A stretch of 64,000 nt of DNA from Sphingomonas adhaesiva (GTDB taxonomy: Bacteria; Pseudomonadota; Alphaproteobacteria; Sphingomonadales; Sphingomonadaceae): the NCBI RefSeq assembly GCF_002374855.1, contig NZ_NWVC01000007.1:62001-126000 (forward strand). The letters are read 5' to 3'. The translations under genes were made by a program, and so were the position numbers. Of this stretch, positions 35,964 through 44,781 are shown piece after piece (the first letter of the stretch is position 1; each line of letters starts with the position of its first letter). The notes under the pieces were generated by a model. That model did no database searches and was not told where the DNA came from. It saw only the letters and a program-made list of their open reading frames with translations.

Positions 35964-36674
35964 TCAGTTCGTCGTGCTGACCGTCCAGGTCGCGCTGACG
36001 ATCCCCGGCCGCCGCGCGATATGCGCGACGATCCGGTCCAGGTCGGCGGCCTCCGCGCTGGTCGGCAGCAGCGCGGCGGCCAGTTCCACCGCGGCGTCCG
36101 ATTCGGTCATCATCTCGATCTCGCGCACCGGATAGTCGTGGACCTCCAGCTCCTCGTACAGGACGTCGCGCGCCATCGACACGCGCTCGGGCGCGCAGAC
36201 GACATGGACGCGGTACAGCGCCTCGGTATGCCGCTCCGCGATCGGGCGGCGGTTCACGAAATCGACCAGCGGGCGCAGCATCGTATTGCCCGCCAGCACG
36301 AAGCCGGTGACCACCGCCGCCTCCGCCAGCCGGCCCACGCCCGCGAAGGCGCCGACCGCCGCCGACGTCCACAACGTCGCGGCGGTGTTCAGCCCGCGGA
36401 CCTGCGTGCCTTCCTTCATGATGACGCCCGCACCCAGGAAGCCGATGCCGGACACGACATAGGCGATCACCCGCGCCGCGCCGTCCTGCCCGGCGGTCTG
36501 CACCCCCAGGTCGACGAACGCCGCCGCGCCCACCGCGACCAGCACGTTGGTGCGCAGCCCCGCGGTGCGCTGCCGCCACTGCCGCTCCAGCCCGATCGCC
36601 GTGCCCAGCACGAACGCCGTCGCCAGCGCGGCGAGCAGCCGCCAGCTGTCGGTCAGGGGAAAGCTCGTATCCAC
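35964..36674 (-). CDS. MgtC/SapB family membrane protein
   Basis: A 236-aa protein with the MgtC N-terminal membrane domain. LATAFVLGTAIGLERQWRQRTAGLRTNVLV, then GIGFLGAGVIMKEGTQVRGL and NTAATLWTSAAVGAFAG, are the diagnostic repeats. The last 90 residues form a soluble ACT-like domain. MgtC proteins aid survival in low magnesium and inhibit ATP synthase in some pathogens; transport has not been shown. The stop is 23 bases from repeat C. Confidence 0.92.
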   Translation of the reverse strand: MDTSFPLTDSWRLLAALATAFVLGTAIGLERQWRQRTAGLRTNVLVAVGAAAFVDLGVQTAGQDGAARVIAYVVSGIGFLGAGVIMKEGTQVRGLNTAATLWTSAAVGAFAGVGRLAEAAVVTGFVLAGNTMLRPLVDFVNRRPIAERHTEALYRVHVVCAPERVSMARDVLYEELEVHDYPVREIEMMTESDAAVELAAALLPTSAEAADLDRIVAHIARRPGIVSATWTVSTTN

Positions 36675-36768
36675 GGCGCGCGCGGTGCGCCGCGAATGTG
36701 ACGTTTGCGTGACGCCGCCGGCGGCGAGGGAGAGGGGCGGGCGGGAGGTCCGTCTATCTAGTTCCCTC

Positions 36769-36864
36769 CGTCACCCCGGACTTGTTCCGGGGTCCACTGT
36801 GCCGCGACATCAGGCGCGTGCCCGTGTGCGGAAACGTGGATGCCGGAACCAGTCCGGCATGACG
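36769..36864. repeat. CGTCATGCCGGAC palindromic repeat, copy R2
   Basis: A 96-base copy, the same length as R1. The left end is CGTCACCCCGGAC (two changes) and the right end the perfect complement of CGTCATGCCGGAC. The interior GTGTGCGGAAACGTGGATGC is identical to R1. The rest of the 296-base gap between the MgtC and lipoprotein genes shows no gene. Confidence 0.8.
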
Positions 36865-36970
36865 GCGTGGGCTTGTAAACCTCGCGCCTTGGCCGGCGTG
36901 ACGACATAAGGAGGCGGAAACCGACGTCGGCGAAGGTCTCTACCCGCCCCAGCCACCACGCCCCGAACCG

Positions 36971-37318
36971 TCAGTTCTGCTTCTTCTCTGCCGGCGCCTG
37001 TTCGTCCGCCGCGTCGCGGTTGGCGCGCGCGGTCATGCCGGTGACGGAGGCGTCGTCCAGCATCTGCTCGTCGGGTGCCGGCGGCGGCGCGTCGGGCAGC
37101 GCGGCGACATTCTCGATCGGCGACGGCGCGGCGGTCGGCATCGGCTCCGGGGTCGGCGCGGCCTCGGGCGGGGCGATTTCCTCGACCGCCATGTTGGTGT
37201 CCGCCGGCGGGGTTTCCGGCTCGTCATGGCGCGAACAGCCCGCCAGCGCGGTCGCCGCCAGCAGGGTCGCCAGGAAAAGCGGGGTCGAACGCTTGGTCAC
37301 GTGGATTCCTTTGCTCAT
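36971..37318 (-). CDS. Small lipoprotein
   Basis: A 115-aa exported protein. The signal ends in a lipobox (TALAGC, Cys28). The mature part is Pro/Ala/Glu-rich and low-complexity, ending in a charged QAPAEKKQN tail, so it is probably disordered. The start overlaps the stop of the L,D-transpeptidase (ATGA), which suggests a cell-envelope role alongside it. No family was recognised. Confidence 0.75.
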   Translation of the reverse strand: MSKGIHVTKRSTPLFLATLLAATALAGCSRHDEPETPPADTNMAVEEIAPPEAAPTPEPMPTAAPSPIENVAALPDAPPPAPDEQMLDDASVTGMTARANRDAADEQAPAEKKQN

Positions 37319-38820
37319 GTCGTCGCCTGTGCCTGTACCTGCGAACGCCGCTCGATCGTAGCCGCCAGCTTGGCATCCCAGCCATAGGGATCATCCCGGA
37401 AGCCGACCTGGCCGTCCGCGCTGGCGAAGGCGGTCCAGTACAGCAGGTACACCGTCACCGGCTCGGCCATGCGCGCGCGCACCGTCTTGCCCGCCGCGAC
37501 CGCGGCGTCGATCGCGTCGGGCTGCCATTCGGGGGTCGTCTTCAGCAGAAGCTTGGCCAGTTCCTCGGGCTTCTCCAGCCGGACGCAGCCGTGGCTGGCC
37601 AGCCGGTCGAACCGCGAAAAGCCCGATTGCGCGGGCGTGTCGTGCAGGTACACCGCGAAATCGTTGGGGAAATCGAACTTGAACCGCCCCAGCGCGCTGC
37701 GCTCCGACGCCTGCTGCAACCGCTTGCTGCCGTCGCCATTGTCGATCACGCGGAACCCGTTGCGCTTCAGGTAACCGGGGTTGGCGCGTTCCTTGGGCCA
37801 CAATTCCTTGGTCGCGATCGACGTCGGCACGTTCCACGGCGGGTTGATGACGATGCTGTTGATCTTGGAGATCAGCATCGGCGTCTCGTTCCCCGGGCGC
37901 CCGGTCACCGCCTTCATCGACATCACCGGCGCATCGCCGTCGAACGCGGTCAGCACCGCCGCGGCGATGTTCACCTGCACGCGCTTCTGGTCCAGCCGCG
38001 GCGGCAGCCAGCGCCAGCGTTCCAGGTTCGCCATGATCTGGCGGATGCGCCGTTCGACCGGCACGTTGAGCGCGGCGATCGTCTGCGATCCCACCGTGCC
38101 GACCGGGTTCAGGCCATAGCGCCGCTGCGCGCGGCGCACCGCGTCGAGCAGCGCGGCATCGAACGTGTCGCCGCTCTTCGCGACCTGCGGGTCCTCCGCC
38201 GCCAGCCGCGCGCGCAGCGTCGCGACCGCGGCCCCGCGCGATCCGAACGTCGGCGCGGTGGCGATCGTCGGCCACCCGCCGTCGGCGGCGATCCGGCGAT
38301 AGCGTGCCAGCCCGGCGACCAGCGCGTCATAGCCGACATAGGGCGGGGGCAGCGCGCGCACCCAGGCCGACAGCCGGTCGTTCGCCACCGCCGCGGCGAA
38401 ATCGGGCAGCGGGTCGTAGGCGGGCGGGCGGATGCCCCAGTCGCGCTGGAAATCCTCCGCCATCAACCGTCCGCTGCGGATCGCGCGCGCATGGTCGAGC
38501 GCGGCACGCACCAGCGCCGCACCGTCCAGCCGGTCGAGGTCGGTGCGCCGGGTATAGCGCAGCCCCTGCGCGACTTCGTCGTCGGCGATCAGCGTCGCCA
38601 GCTGCCTGGCCTGTGCCGCCGACAGCGTCGGCAGCGATACCGGCGCGCGCGCCACCGGCGCCAGCGGGCCGGGCTGGGTGGGGGCGGGCGGCGTGATCGT
38701 CGGGATCGGCTGCGGCGCGGGCGCCTGCGCCAACGCCTGGCCGGCGACGGCCGCCGCCGTCATCCCGATCACCGCCTGCCGTGCGAGCCGCGCCACGATC
38801 GCCTGCCCCGATCCGTTCAC
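37315..38820 (-). CDS. L,D-transpeptidase, YcbB/LdtD type
   Basis: A 501-aa periplasmic enzyme forming 3-3 peptidoglycan cross-links. A signal peptide (GQALAQ) and Pro-rich linker precede an alpha domain, a peptidoglycan-binding motif (FDAALLDAVRRAQRRYGLNP, then VGTVGSQTIAALNVP) and the YkuD domain with SPN-like INPPWNVP and the catalytic SHGCVRLEKPEEL. I chose GTG at 38820, preceded by GGGGAG, over a longer frame from 38934 that would start inside the divergent GNAT region. Larger and distinct from the L,D-transpeptidase at 7423. Confidence 0.9.
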   Translation of the reverse strand: MNGSGQAIVARLARQAVIGMTAAAVAGQALAQAPAPQPIPTITPPAPTQPGPLAPVARAPVSLPTLSAAQARQLATLIADDEVAQGLRYTRRTDLDRLDGAALVRAALDHARAIRSGRLMAEDFQRDWGIRPPAYDPLPDFAAAVANDRLSAWVRALPPPYVGYDALVAGLARYRRIAADGGWPTIATAPTFGSRGAAVATLRARLAAEDPQVAKSGDTFDAALLDAVRRAQRRYGLNPVGTVGSQTIAALNVPVERRIRQIMANLERWRWLPPRLDQKRVQVNIAAAVLTAFDGDAPVMSMKAVTGRPGNETPMLISKINSIVINPPWNVPTSIATKELWPKERANPGYLKRNGFRVIDNGDGSKRLQQASERSALGRFKFDFPNDFAVYLHDTPAQSGFSRFDRLASHGCVRLEKPEELAKLLLKTTPEWQPDAIDAAVAAGKTVRARMAEPVTVYLLYWTAFASADGQVGFRDDPYGWDAKLAATIERRSQVQAQATT

Positions 38821-38933
38821 CCTGTCGATCTCCCCGTTCGTCGTCGCGCCCCATATGGCGGTGCGCACCCTGCTGGCCAATGAACAAGCGAAAAGAAGCT
38901 GCGGTTGCACGGTGGATGTGGTGAAGCGTCGCA

Positions 38934-39464
38934 ATGCAGATCAGGCCCGCCACCCCCGCCGATGCCGACGCGATCGCCGCGATCCTCCTGCCGGTGTTCC
39001 GCGCCGGGGAAACCAATGCGATCGAACGCGACATCGGCCGCGACGCCGCGCTCGCCTATTGGATGGCGCCGGCGCACGACGTGTTCGTCGCGGTCGGCGC
39101 GGACGGCGCGGTGCTGGGCACCTGTTGGGTGCGCGCCAATCAGCGCGGCGGCGGTGCGCATGTCGCCAATGCCGGCTACGCCACCGCGGCGGCGGCGCGC
39201 GGGCGCGGGGTGGCGCGCGCGATGTGCGTCCATTCGCTTGACCATGCGCGTGCGGCCGGGTTCCGCGCGATGCAGTTCAACTTCGTGGTCGCCACCAACG
39301 ACCGCGCCGTCGCGCTGTGGCGCGGGCTGGGCTTCGCGGTCGTCGGCACGCTGCCGCGCGCGTTCGACCATCCGGTCCACGGCCTGGTCGATGCGCTGGT
39401 GATGTACCGCGATCTGGCGGAAGGATTGCCGCGCGCGCGCCCGCGTTCTACGGCTGCGCGATGA
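38934..39464 (+). CDS. GNAT family N-acetyltransferase
   Basis: A 176-aa acetyltransferase beginning MQIRPATPADADAIAAIL. The acetyl-CoA motif is ATAAAARGRGVARAMCVHSL. The following FNFVVATNDRAVALWRGLGF and GTLPRAFDHPVHGLVDALVMYR match the phosphinothricin-acetyltransferase-like and RimI-like groups. The stop overlaps the next start (ATGA). Substrate unknown. Confidence 0.87.
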   Translation: MQIRPATPADADAIAAILLPVFRAGETNAIERDIGRDAALAYWMAPAHDVFVAVGADGAVLGTCWVRANQRGGGAHVANAGYATAAAARGRGVARAMCVHSLDHARAAGFRAMQFNFVVATNDRAVALWRGLGFAVVGTLPRAFDHPVHGLVDALVMYRDLAEGLPRARPRSTAAR

Positions 39465-40519
39465 CCGATACGCTGATCGCCCCGACGGCCGCTGATGCCC
39501 CCTCCACCGGCGCCGCGCGCCTGGCGCGCCGCATGGAACGCGGCGCCGCGTTTCTGGGCGCGGACGTCGCGATCATGGCGGGCGCGATGTCGTGGGTGTC
39601 GGAACGCCATCTGGTCGCGGCGATGTCGAACGCTGGCGGGTTCGGCGTGATCGCGTGCGGCGCGATGACCCCCGAGCTGCTCGACGCGGAGATCGCGGGG
39701 ACGAAGGCGCTGACGACCCGCGCGTTCGGCGTCAACCTCATCACCATGCATCCGCAGCTGACCGATCTGATCGCGGTGTGCGCGCGCCACGGCGTCGGGC
39801 ATGTCGTGCTGGCCGGGGGGCTGCCGCCCAAGGGCTCGCTGGAGGCGATCAAGGCATCGGGCGCGAAGGTCATCTGCTTCGCCCCCACGCTGGCGCTGGC
39901 GAAGAAGCTGATCCGTTCCGGCGTCGACGCGCTGGTGATCGAGGGGATGGAGGCCGGCGGCCATATCGGCCCCGTTTCCACCAGCGTGCTGGCGCAGGAA
40001 ATGCTGCCCGAGATCGCCGATCAGGTGCCGGTGTTCGTCGCCGGCGGGATCGGCCGGGGGGAAGCGATCGCCGGCTATCTCGACATGGGCGCGGCGGGCG
40101 TCCAGCTCGGCACGCGCTTCGTCTGCGCGACCGAAAGCATCGCGCACGCCAATTTCAAGAAGGCGTTCATCCGCGCCAGCGCGCGCGACGCGGTCGCCAG
40201 CGTGCAGATCGACCCGCGCCTGCCGGTGATCCCGGTGCGCGCGCTGAAGAACGCCGGGTCGGAACTGTTCACCGCGAAACAGCGCGAGGTCGCGCAGTCG
40301 CTGGACGAAGGCGCGGTCGCGATGGCCGAGGCGCAGTTGCAGATCGAGCATTACTGGGCCGGCGCGCTGCGCCGCGCGGTGATCGACGGCGACGTCGAGC
40401 ACGGCAGCGTGATGGCCGGCCAGTCGGTCGGGATGGTGACGAAGGAGGAACCCGTCGCCGACATCATCGCCGCGCTGATGACCGAAGCCGCCGAGGCGCT
40501 CGACCGCCGCACCCGCTGA
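39461..40519 (+). CDS. Nitronate monooxygenase family flavoenzyme
   Basis: A 352-aa FMN-dependent TIM-barrel protein of the nitronate monooxygenase/2-nitropropane dioxygenase and enoyl reductase FabK family. Diagnostic parts are IMAGAMSWVSERHLVAAMSN, FGVNLITMHPQL, the EGMEAGGHIGP loop with its catalytic-type histidine, FVAGGIGRGEAIAGYLDMGA and GVQLGTRFVCATES. Oxidation of alkyl nitronates is a general possibility; other family members reduce double bonds. It is coupled to the GNAT gene upstream. Confidence 0.86.
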   Translation: MTDTLIAPTAADAPSTGAARLARRMERGAAFLGADVAIMAGAMSWVSERHLVAAMSNAGGFGVIACGAMTPELLDAEIAGTKALTTRAFGVNLITMHPQLTDLIAVCARHGVGHVVLAGGLPPKGSLEAIKASGAKVICFAPTLALAKKLIRSGVDALVIEGMEAGGHIGPVSTSVLAQEMLPEIADQVPVFVAGGIGRGEAIAGYLDMGAAGVQLGTRFVCATESIAHANFKKAFIRASARDAVASVQIDPRLPVIPVRALKNAGSELFTAKQREVAQSLDEGAVAMAEAQLQIEHYWAGALRRAVIDGDVEHGSVMAGQSVGMVTKEEPVADIIAALMTEAAEALDRRTR

Positions 40520-40558
40520 GCGGGCCGGCCGTATCGTCATCCCGGCGCCAACACCGTC

Positions 40559-40632
40559 ATCCCGGCGAAAGCCGGGATCTCGGGCCGACAGGGTGCCGCA
40601 GGAGCCGCGAAAGGCCCCAGCCTTCGCTGGGG
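40559..40632. repeat. Two adjacent stem-loops (CCCGGC and CCCCAG type)
   Basis: ATCCCGGC-GAAA-GCCGGGAT (40559-40578) and CCCCAG-CCTTCG-CTGGGG (40615-40632) are perfect hairpins, the first with a GNRA-type loop. A degenerate CGTCATCCCGGCG start is also repeated just upstream at 40535. They lie in the gap between the nitronate-monooxygenase gene and otsB, and differ from the R1-R4 family. Confidence 0.55.
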
Positions 40633-40727
40633 CGACGGTTCTGGCGATGCCCCGCCCGCGCAGCGGGCGCGCCACGCCGACCCTTTCCGCATTGCACCAT
40701 CGCGCGCCCCGCGCCACCTAGGCGCGC

Positions 40728-41474
40728 ATGAGCGCCCCCCTTCCGCCCCCGCCCGCCGATCTGCTTGCCGGCGCCAGCCTGTTCCTCGATTTCGACGGCA
40801 CGCTGGTCGAACTGGCCGCCACCCCCGATGCGGTGGTCGTCGCGCCCGAACTGCCCGCTCTGCTCGAACGGCTGGCGGCGCGCCTGCCCGGCGGGGTCGC
40901 GATCGTCAGCGGGCGGCCGGTGCACGAGGTGCGCGCGCTGATCGCCCCCGCCGCGCTGGTGATCGCGGGCAGCCACGGGCTGGAGATCGCCGACGCCGAC
41001 GGCACCGTCCACGCGCCCGATCGCCCCGCCGCGCTCGATGCCGCGCTGGCCGCCGCGCACGATCTGGCCGCCGCGCACCATGGGGTGCTGGTGGAGGACA
41101 AGCCGTTCGGCGTCGGCCTCCACTATCGCCGCGCGGCGCATGCGGGCGATGCCGCCGCCGCGCTCGCCGATACGCTCGCCGCGCGCCACGGGCTGGTCGT
41201 CCAGCATGGCAAGATGGTGGTGGAACTGCGCCTGCCCGGCCGCGACAAGGGCGCGGCGGTCGATCTGTTGATGACGGAACCGGAACGGCGCCACGCGCGT
41301 CCTGTGTTCATGGGGGACGACGTGACCGACGAGGCCGGCTTCCATGCCGCGCGTGCGCTGGGTGGCGCGGGCGTGCTGATCGGCGCGCCGCGCGCGACCG
41401 CCGCGTCCTTCCGCCTGGCCGGCGTCGCCGACGCGCTCGCCTTTCTCGACGCCGCCGCACGGGGGAATGCATGA
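40728..41474 (+). CDS. otsB: Trehalose-6-phosphate phosphatase
   Basis: A 248-aa HAD-family phosphatase removing phosphate from trehalose 6-phosphate. Motif I is LFLDFDGTLV with Asp21 and Asp23; VSGRPVHEVRALI is motif II, and FMGDDVTDEAGF is motif IV. SHGLEI and KPFGVGLHYR are further trehalose phosphatase boxes. It begins a three-gene unit in which otsB, GH15 and otsA overlap by four bases each. Confidence 0.93.
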   Translation: MSAPLPPPPADLLAGASLFLDFDGTLVELAATPDAVVVAPELPALLERLAARLPGGVAIVSGRPVHEVRALIAPAALVIAGSHGLEIADADGTVHAPDRPAALDAALAAAHDLAAAHHGVLVEDKPFGVGLHYRRAAHAGDAAAALADTLAARHGLVVQHGKMVVELRLPGRDKGAAVDLLMTEPERRHARPVFMGDDVTDEAGFHAARALGGAGVLIGAPRATAASFRLAGVADALAFLDAAARGNA

Positions 41475-43270
41475 CGACGACGCTGGATCTGTGGCCGATC
41501 GGCAATTGCCAGGTCAGCGCGCTGGTCGACCGTGCCGGCCGCTTCGTGTGGGGCTGCGTGCCGCGTGTCGACGGGGATCCGCTGTTCTCCGCGCTGCTGG
41601 GGGGCGAGGCGCCCGATACCGGCTTCTGGGGCATCGCCCTCGAGGATTCGGTTTCGGTCGAGCAGGAATATATCCGCAACACCCCGATCCTGGTCACCAC
41701 CCACCGCGACGCGCACGGCGGCGCGGTGGAGGTGATCGACTTCTGCCCGCGCTTCCAGCGCGAGGGGCGCACCTATCGCCCGGTCGCCTTCGCGCGGATC
41801 GTCCGCCCGCTGTCGGGCAGCCCGCGGGTGCGGGTCGAGCTGCGCCCGACCTGCGGCTGGGGCGGGGGGTGCCGCGAACAGATCGGCGGGTCGAACCACC
41901 TGCGGCTGCTGATGGACACGATCGCGCTGCGACTGACCACCACCGCGCCGATCGCGATGGTGCAGGGCGAACGCGCCTTCCGCCTCGAACGCCCGCTGCA
42001 TTTCTTCCTGGGGCCGGACGAAAGCTTCCAGGGCGATCTGGCCGCGACGGTCGACCTGATGCTGTACCGCACCACCCACGAATGGCAGTCGTGGGTGCGC
42101 GGGCTGGCGGTGCCGCTGGAATGGCAGGACGTCGTCATCCGCTGCGCGATCACGCTGAAACTGTGCCAGCATGAGGAAACCGGCGCGATCGTCGCCGCGC
42201 TGACCACCTCGGTCCCCGAACATGCCGGGTCGCAGCGCAACTGGGACTATCGCTTCTGCTGGATCCGCGACGCCTATTATACGGTGCAGGCGCTCAACCG
42301 CCTCGGCGCGCTCGACGTGCTGGAGGGCTATCTGGGCTATCTGCGCAACATCGTCGATGCTGCCAGCCATGACGAGGAGCGCGGCGGGCATATCCAGCCG
42401 CTGTACGGCGTGCTGGGCGAGGCGCATCTGCCCGAACGGATCGAGGAGACGCTGCCCGGCTATCGCGGCATGGGGCCGGTGCGCGTCGGCAACCAGGCGG
42501 CCGAGCAGATCCAGCATGACGCCTATGGCCAGATCGTGCTGTGTTCGGTCCACGCCTTCTTCGACCAGCGACTGTTCCGCACCGCCGGGATCGAGGATTT
42601 CGAATCGCTCGAACATGTCGGCGACCGCGCCTGGGCCTATTACGACCAGCCCGACGCCGGGCTGTGGGAATTGCGCACGCGCCAGAGCGTCCACACCTAT
42701 TCCTCGGCGATGTGCTGGGCGGCGTGCGACCGGCTGGCCAACGCCGCCGAACGGCTGGGGTTGACCGACCGGCAGGCGCTGTGGGCCGGGCGCGCCGACG
42801 CGATCCGCGCGCGCATCGAGGAAGCGGCGTGGCGCGAGGGGACGCGGCGCATGTCCGCGACCTTCGGCGGCGACGATCTGGACGCCAGCGTGCTGCAACT
42901 GCTCGACCTGCGCTTCTTCGCCGCCGACGATCCGCGCTTCATCGATACCCTGACCGCGATCGAAAAGGGGCTGCGCCGCGGCTCGACGATGCTGCGCTAC
43001 GATACCGAGGACGATTTCGGCCTGCCCGAAACCGCATTCAATTTCTGCACCTTCTGGCTGATCGAGGCGCTTTTCCTAACCGGGCGCAGCGACGAGGCGC
43101 GCATTTTGTTCGAGGAGATGCTGACCCGGCGCACCGCCGCGGGGCTGTTGTCGGAGGATATCGACCCCACGACCGGCGAATTGTGGGGCAATTACCCGCA
43201 GACCTATTCGCTGGTCGGCATGATCAATTGCGCCGCGATGTTGAGCAAACCATGGAGTAGTATCCGTTGA
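41471..43270 (+). CDS. Glycoside hydrolase family 15 protein (trehalase/glucoamylase type)
   Basis: A 599-aa GH15 enzyme with an N-terminal beta-sandwich and an alpha6/alpha6 catalytic barrel. RNWDYRFCWIRDAYYTVQ is the family barrel start. The proposed acid is in DAGLWELR followed by HTYSSAMCWAACDR, and the base in LLSEDIDPTTGELWGNYPQT. Bacterial GH15 proteins beside otsAB are often trehalases, though isomaltose-like substrates remain possible. No signal peptide, so it is cytoplasmic. The start overlaps otsB (ATGA) and the stop overlaps the otsA TTG. Confidence 0.88.
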   Translation: MTTTLDLWPIGNCQVSALVDRAGRFVWGCVPRVDGDPLFSALLGGEAPDTGFWGIALEDSVSVEQEYIRNTPILVTTHRDAHGGAVEVIDFCPRFQREGRTYRPVAFARIVRPLSGSPRVRVELRPTCGWGGGCREQIGGSNHLRLLMDTIALRLTTTAPIAMVQGERAFRLERPLHFFLGPDESFQGDLAATVDLMLYRTTHEWQSWVRGLAVPLEWQDVVIRCAITLKLCQHEETGAIVAALTTSVPEHAGSQRNWDYRFCWIRDAYYTVQALNRLGALDVLEGYLGYLRNIVDAASHDEERGGHIQPLYGVLGEAHLPERIEETLPGYRGMGPVRVGNQAAEQIQHDAYGQIVLCSVHAFFDQRLFRTAGIEDFESLEHVGDRAWAYYDQPDAGLWELRTRQSVHTYSSAMCWAACDRLANAAERLGLTDRQALWAGRADAIRARIEEAAWREGTRRMSATFGGDDLDASVLQLLDLRFFAADDPRFIDTLTAIEKGLRRGSTMLRYDTEDDFGLPETAFNFCTFWLIEALFLTGRSDEARILFEEMLTRRTAAGLLSEDIDPTTGELWGNYPQTYSLVGMINCAAMLSKPWSSIR

Positions 43271-44649
43271 GCCGCCTGATCGTCATCTCCAACCGGGTCA
43301 GCGCCCCCACCGGCTCCACGTCGGGCGCACAGGGCGGGCTGGCGGTGGCGATGGCGGCGGCGCTGCGCGCCAACGGCGGGCTGTGGTTCGGCTGGTCGGG
43401 GGAACAGACCGACCAGTTCACCGGCCATATCAACTTCCAGCGCGCGCACGGCGTCACCACCGCGACCGTCGATCTGGAGGAACAGGACGTCCAGGAATAT
43501 TACGACGGCTACGCCAACCGCACGTTGTGGCCGCTGTTCCACTATCGCATCGACCTGGCGGAATATGAGCGTGAGTTCGCCGGCGGCTACCAGCGCACGA
43601 ACCAGCGGTTCGCCGACACGGTGCGCCCGCTGATCGAGCCGGACGACCTGGTGTGGATCCAGGATTATCACATGTTCCCGCTGGGCGCCGAACTGCGCCA
43701 GCGCGGCTGCGAAAATCGCATGGGCTTCTTCCTGCACATCCCGTGGCCGCCGCGCCGCCTGCTGGGGACGTTGCCGGGCGCACGCGCGCTGGTCGAATCG
43801 ATGTTCGCCTACGACCTGATCGGCTTCCATACGGAGGAATGGCTGGAATCCTTCTGCGACTATGCGCGACAGGATATGGGCGCGGTGATCGAGGATGGCG
43901 TCGCGCGGCTGGGCGACCGCAGCGTGGAGCTGATCGCCTGCCCGATCGGGATCGACGCGGCGGCGTTCGCCGACATGTCGAAAAGCGTCAACGCGCGGCT
44001 CGCCTATCGCCGGATGCGCGATTCGGCGGACGGGCGCGACATGATCGTCGGCGTCGACCGGCTCGATTATTCGAAGGGGCTGGAAGAACGCTTCCTCGGC
44101 TACGAACGCTTCCTGATCGAGCATCCGGAGGAGCGCAAGGAAGTGTTCCTGCTCCAGATCGCGCCGCCCAGCCGCGTCTCGGTCGAAAGCTACCAGCGCA
44201 TCCGCCAGTCGCTGGAAGGGCTGTCGGGGCGGATCAACGGCGAATATGCCGATGTCGACTGGGTGCCGATCCGCTACGTCAACCAGGGCTATCCGCGCGA
44301 CCAGCTGGCCGGCATCTATCGCGCGGCGAAGATCGGGCTGGTGACCCCGTTGCGCGACGGGATGAATTTGGTCGCGAAGGAATATGTCGCCGCGCAGGAT
44401 CCGGCGGATCCCGGCGTGCTGGTGCTGTCGCGCTTCGCGGGCGCGGCGGAACAGATGGGCGATGCGCTGCTGGTCAATCCGTACAGCGCGGAGGAGATGG
44501 CCGATGCGATCTGCCAGGCGCTGCGCATGCCGCGCGACGAACGCGTGCGGCGCTGGGAAAGGCTGATGGCCGGGGTGCAGGAACGCGACGTCACCTGGTG
44601 GGCCGACCGCTTCCTCGCCGCGCTGCGCCGCGCCGAGGTCGACGCCTGA
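43267..44649 (+). CDS. otsA: Trehalose-6-phosphate synthase
   Basis: A 460-aa GT20 enzyme joining UDP- or GDP-glucose to glucose 6-phosphate. LIVISNRVSAP, the GGLAVAM nucleotide-sugar loop, WIQDYHMFPLGAELRQR, DRLDYSKGLEERFLGYERFL, and PLRDGMNLVAKEYVAAQ are conserved. The start is TTG at 43267, overlapping the GH15 stop (TTGA) and preceded by GGAGTAG. Likely an osmotic or stress response gene. Confidence 0.94.
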   Translation: MSRLIVISNRVSAPTGSTSGAQGGLAVAMAAALRANGGLWFGWSGEQTDQFTGHINFQRAHGVTTATVDLEEQDVQEYYDGYANRTLWPLFHYRIDLAEYEREFAGGYQRTNQRFADTVRPLIEPDDLVWIQDYHMFPLGAELRQRGCENRMGFFLHIPWPPRRLLGTLPGARALVESMFAYDLIGFHTEEWLESFCDYARQDMGAVIEDGVARLGDRSVELIACPIGIDAAAFADMSKSVNARLAYRRMRDSADGRDMIVGVDRLDYSKGLEERFLGYERFLIEHPEERKEVFLLQIAPPSRVSVESYQRIRQSLEGLSGRINGEYADVDWVPIRYVNQGYPRDQLAGIYRAAKIGLVTPLRDGMNLVAKEYVAAQDPADPGVLVLSRFAGAAEQMGDALLVNPYSAEEMADAICQALRMPRDERVRRWERLMAGVQERDVTWWADRFLAALRRAEVDA

Positions 44650-44736
44650 CGCTACACGCCGCGATAGCCCCCCGGTCTGAAATACCCGGTCTGCGTCCCC
44701 GCATGCAAAGGGGCCGTGCAGGGACGCAGTGGGGGT

Positions 44737-44768
44737 ACCGGCCTTCTCGCCCCCGCTGGAAGGCCGGT
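44737..44768. terminator. Inverted repeat between convergent otsA and TonB receptor genes
   Basis: A perfect 10-base stem (ACCGGCCTTC at 44737-44746 against 44759-44768) with a 12-base loop sits in the middle of the 132-base convergent gap. It could act on both strands. No T-tract follows on either strand. Confidence 0.45.
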
Positions 44769-44781
44769 GTCCTGGGAGCCT

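Noticed and set aside
40530..40640. A fifth copy of the CGTCATGCCGGAC repeat
   Set aside because: The ends differ (CGTCATCCCGGCG) and no matching right end exists. It is better described as two independent hairpins.
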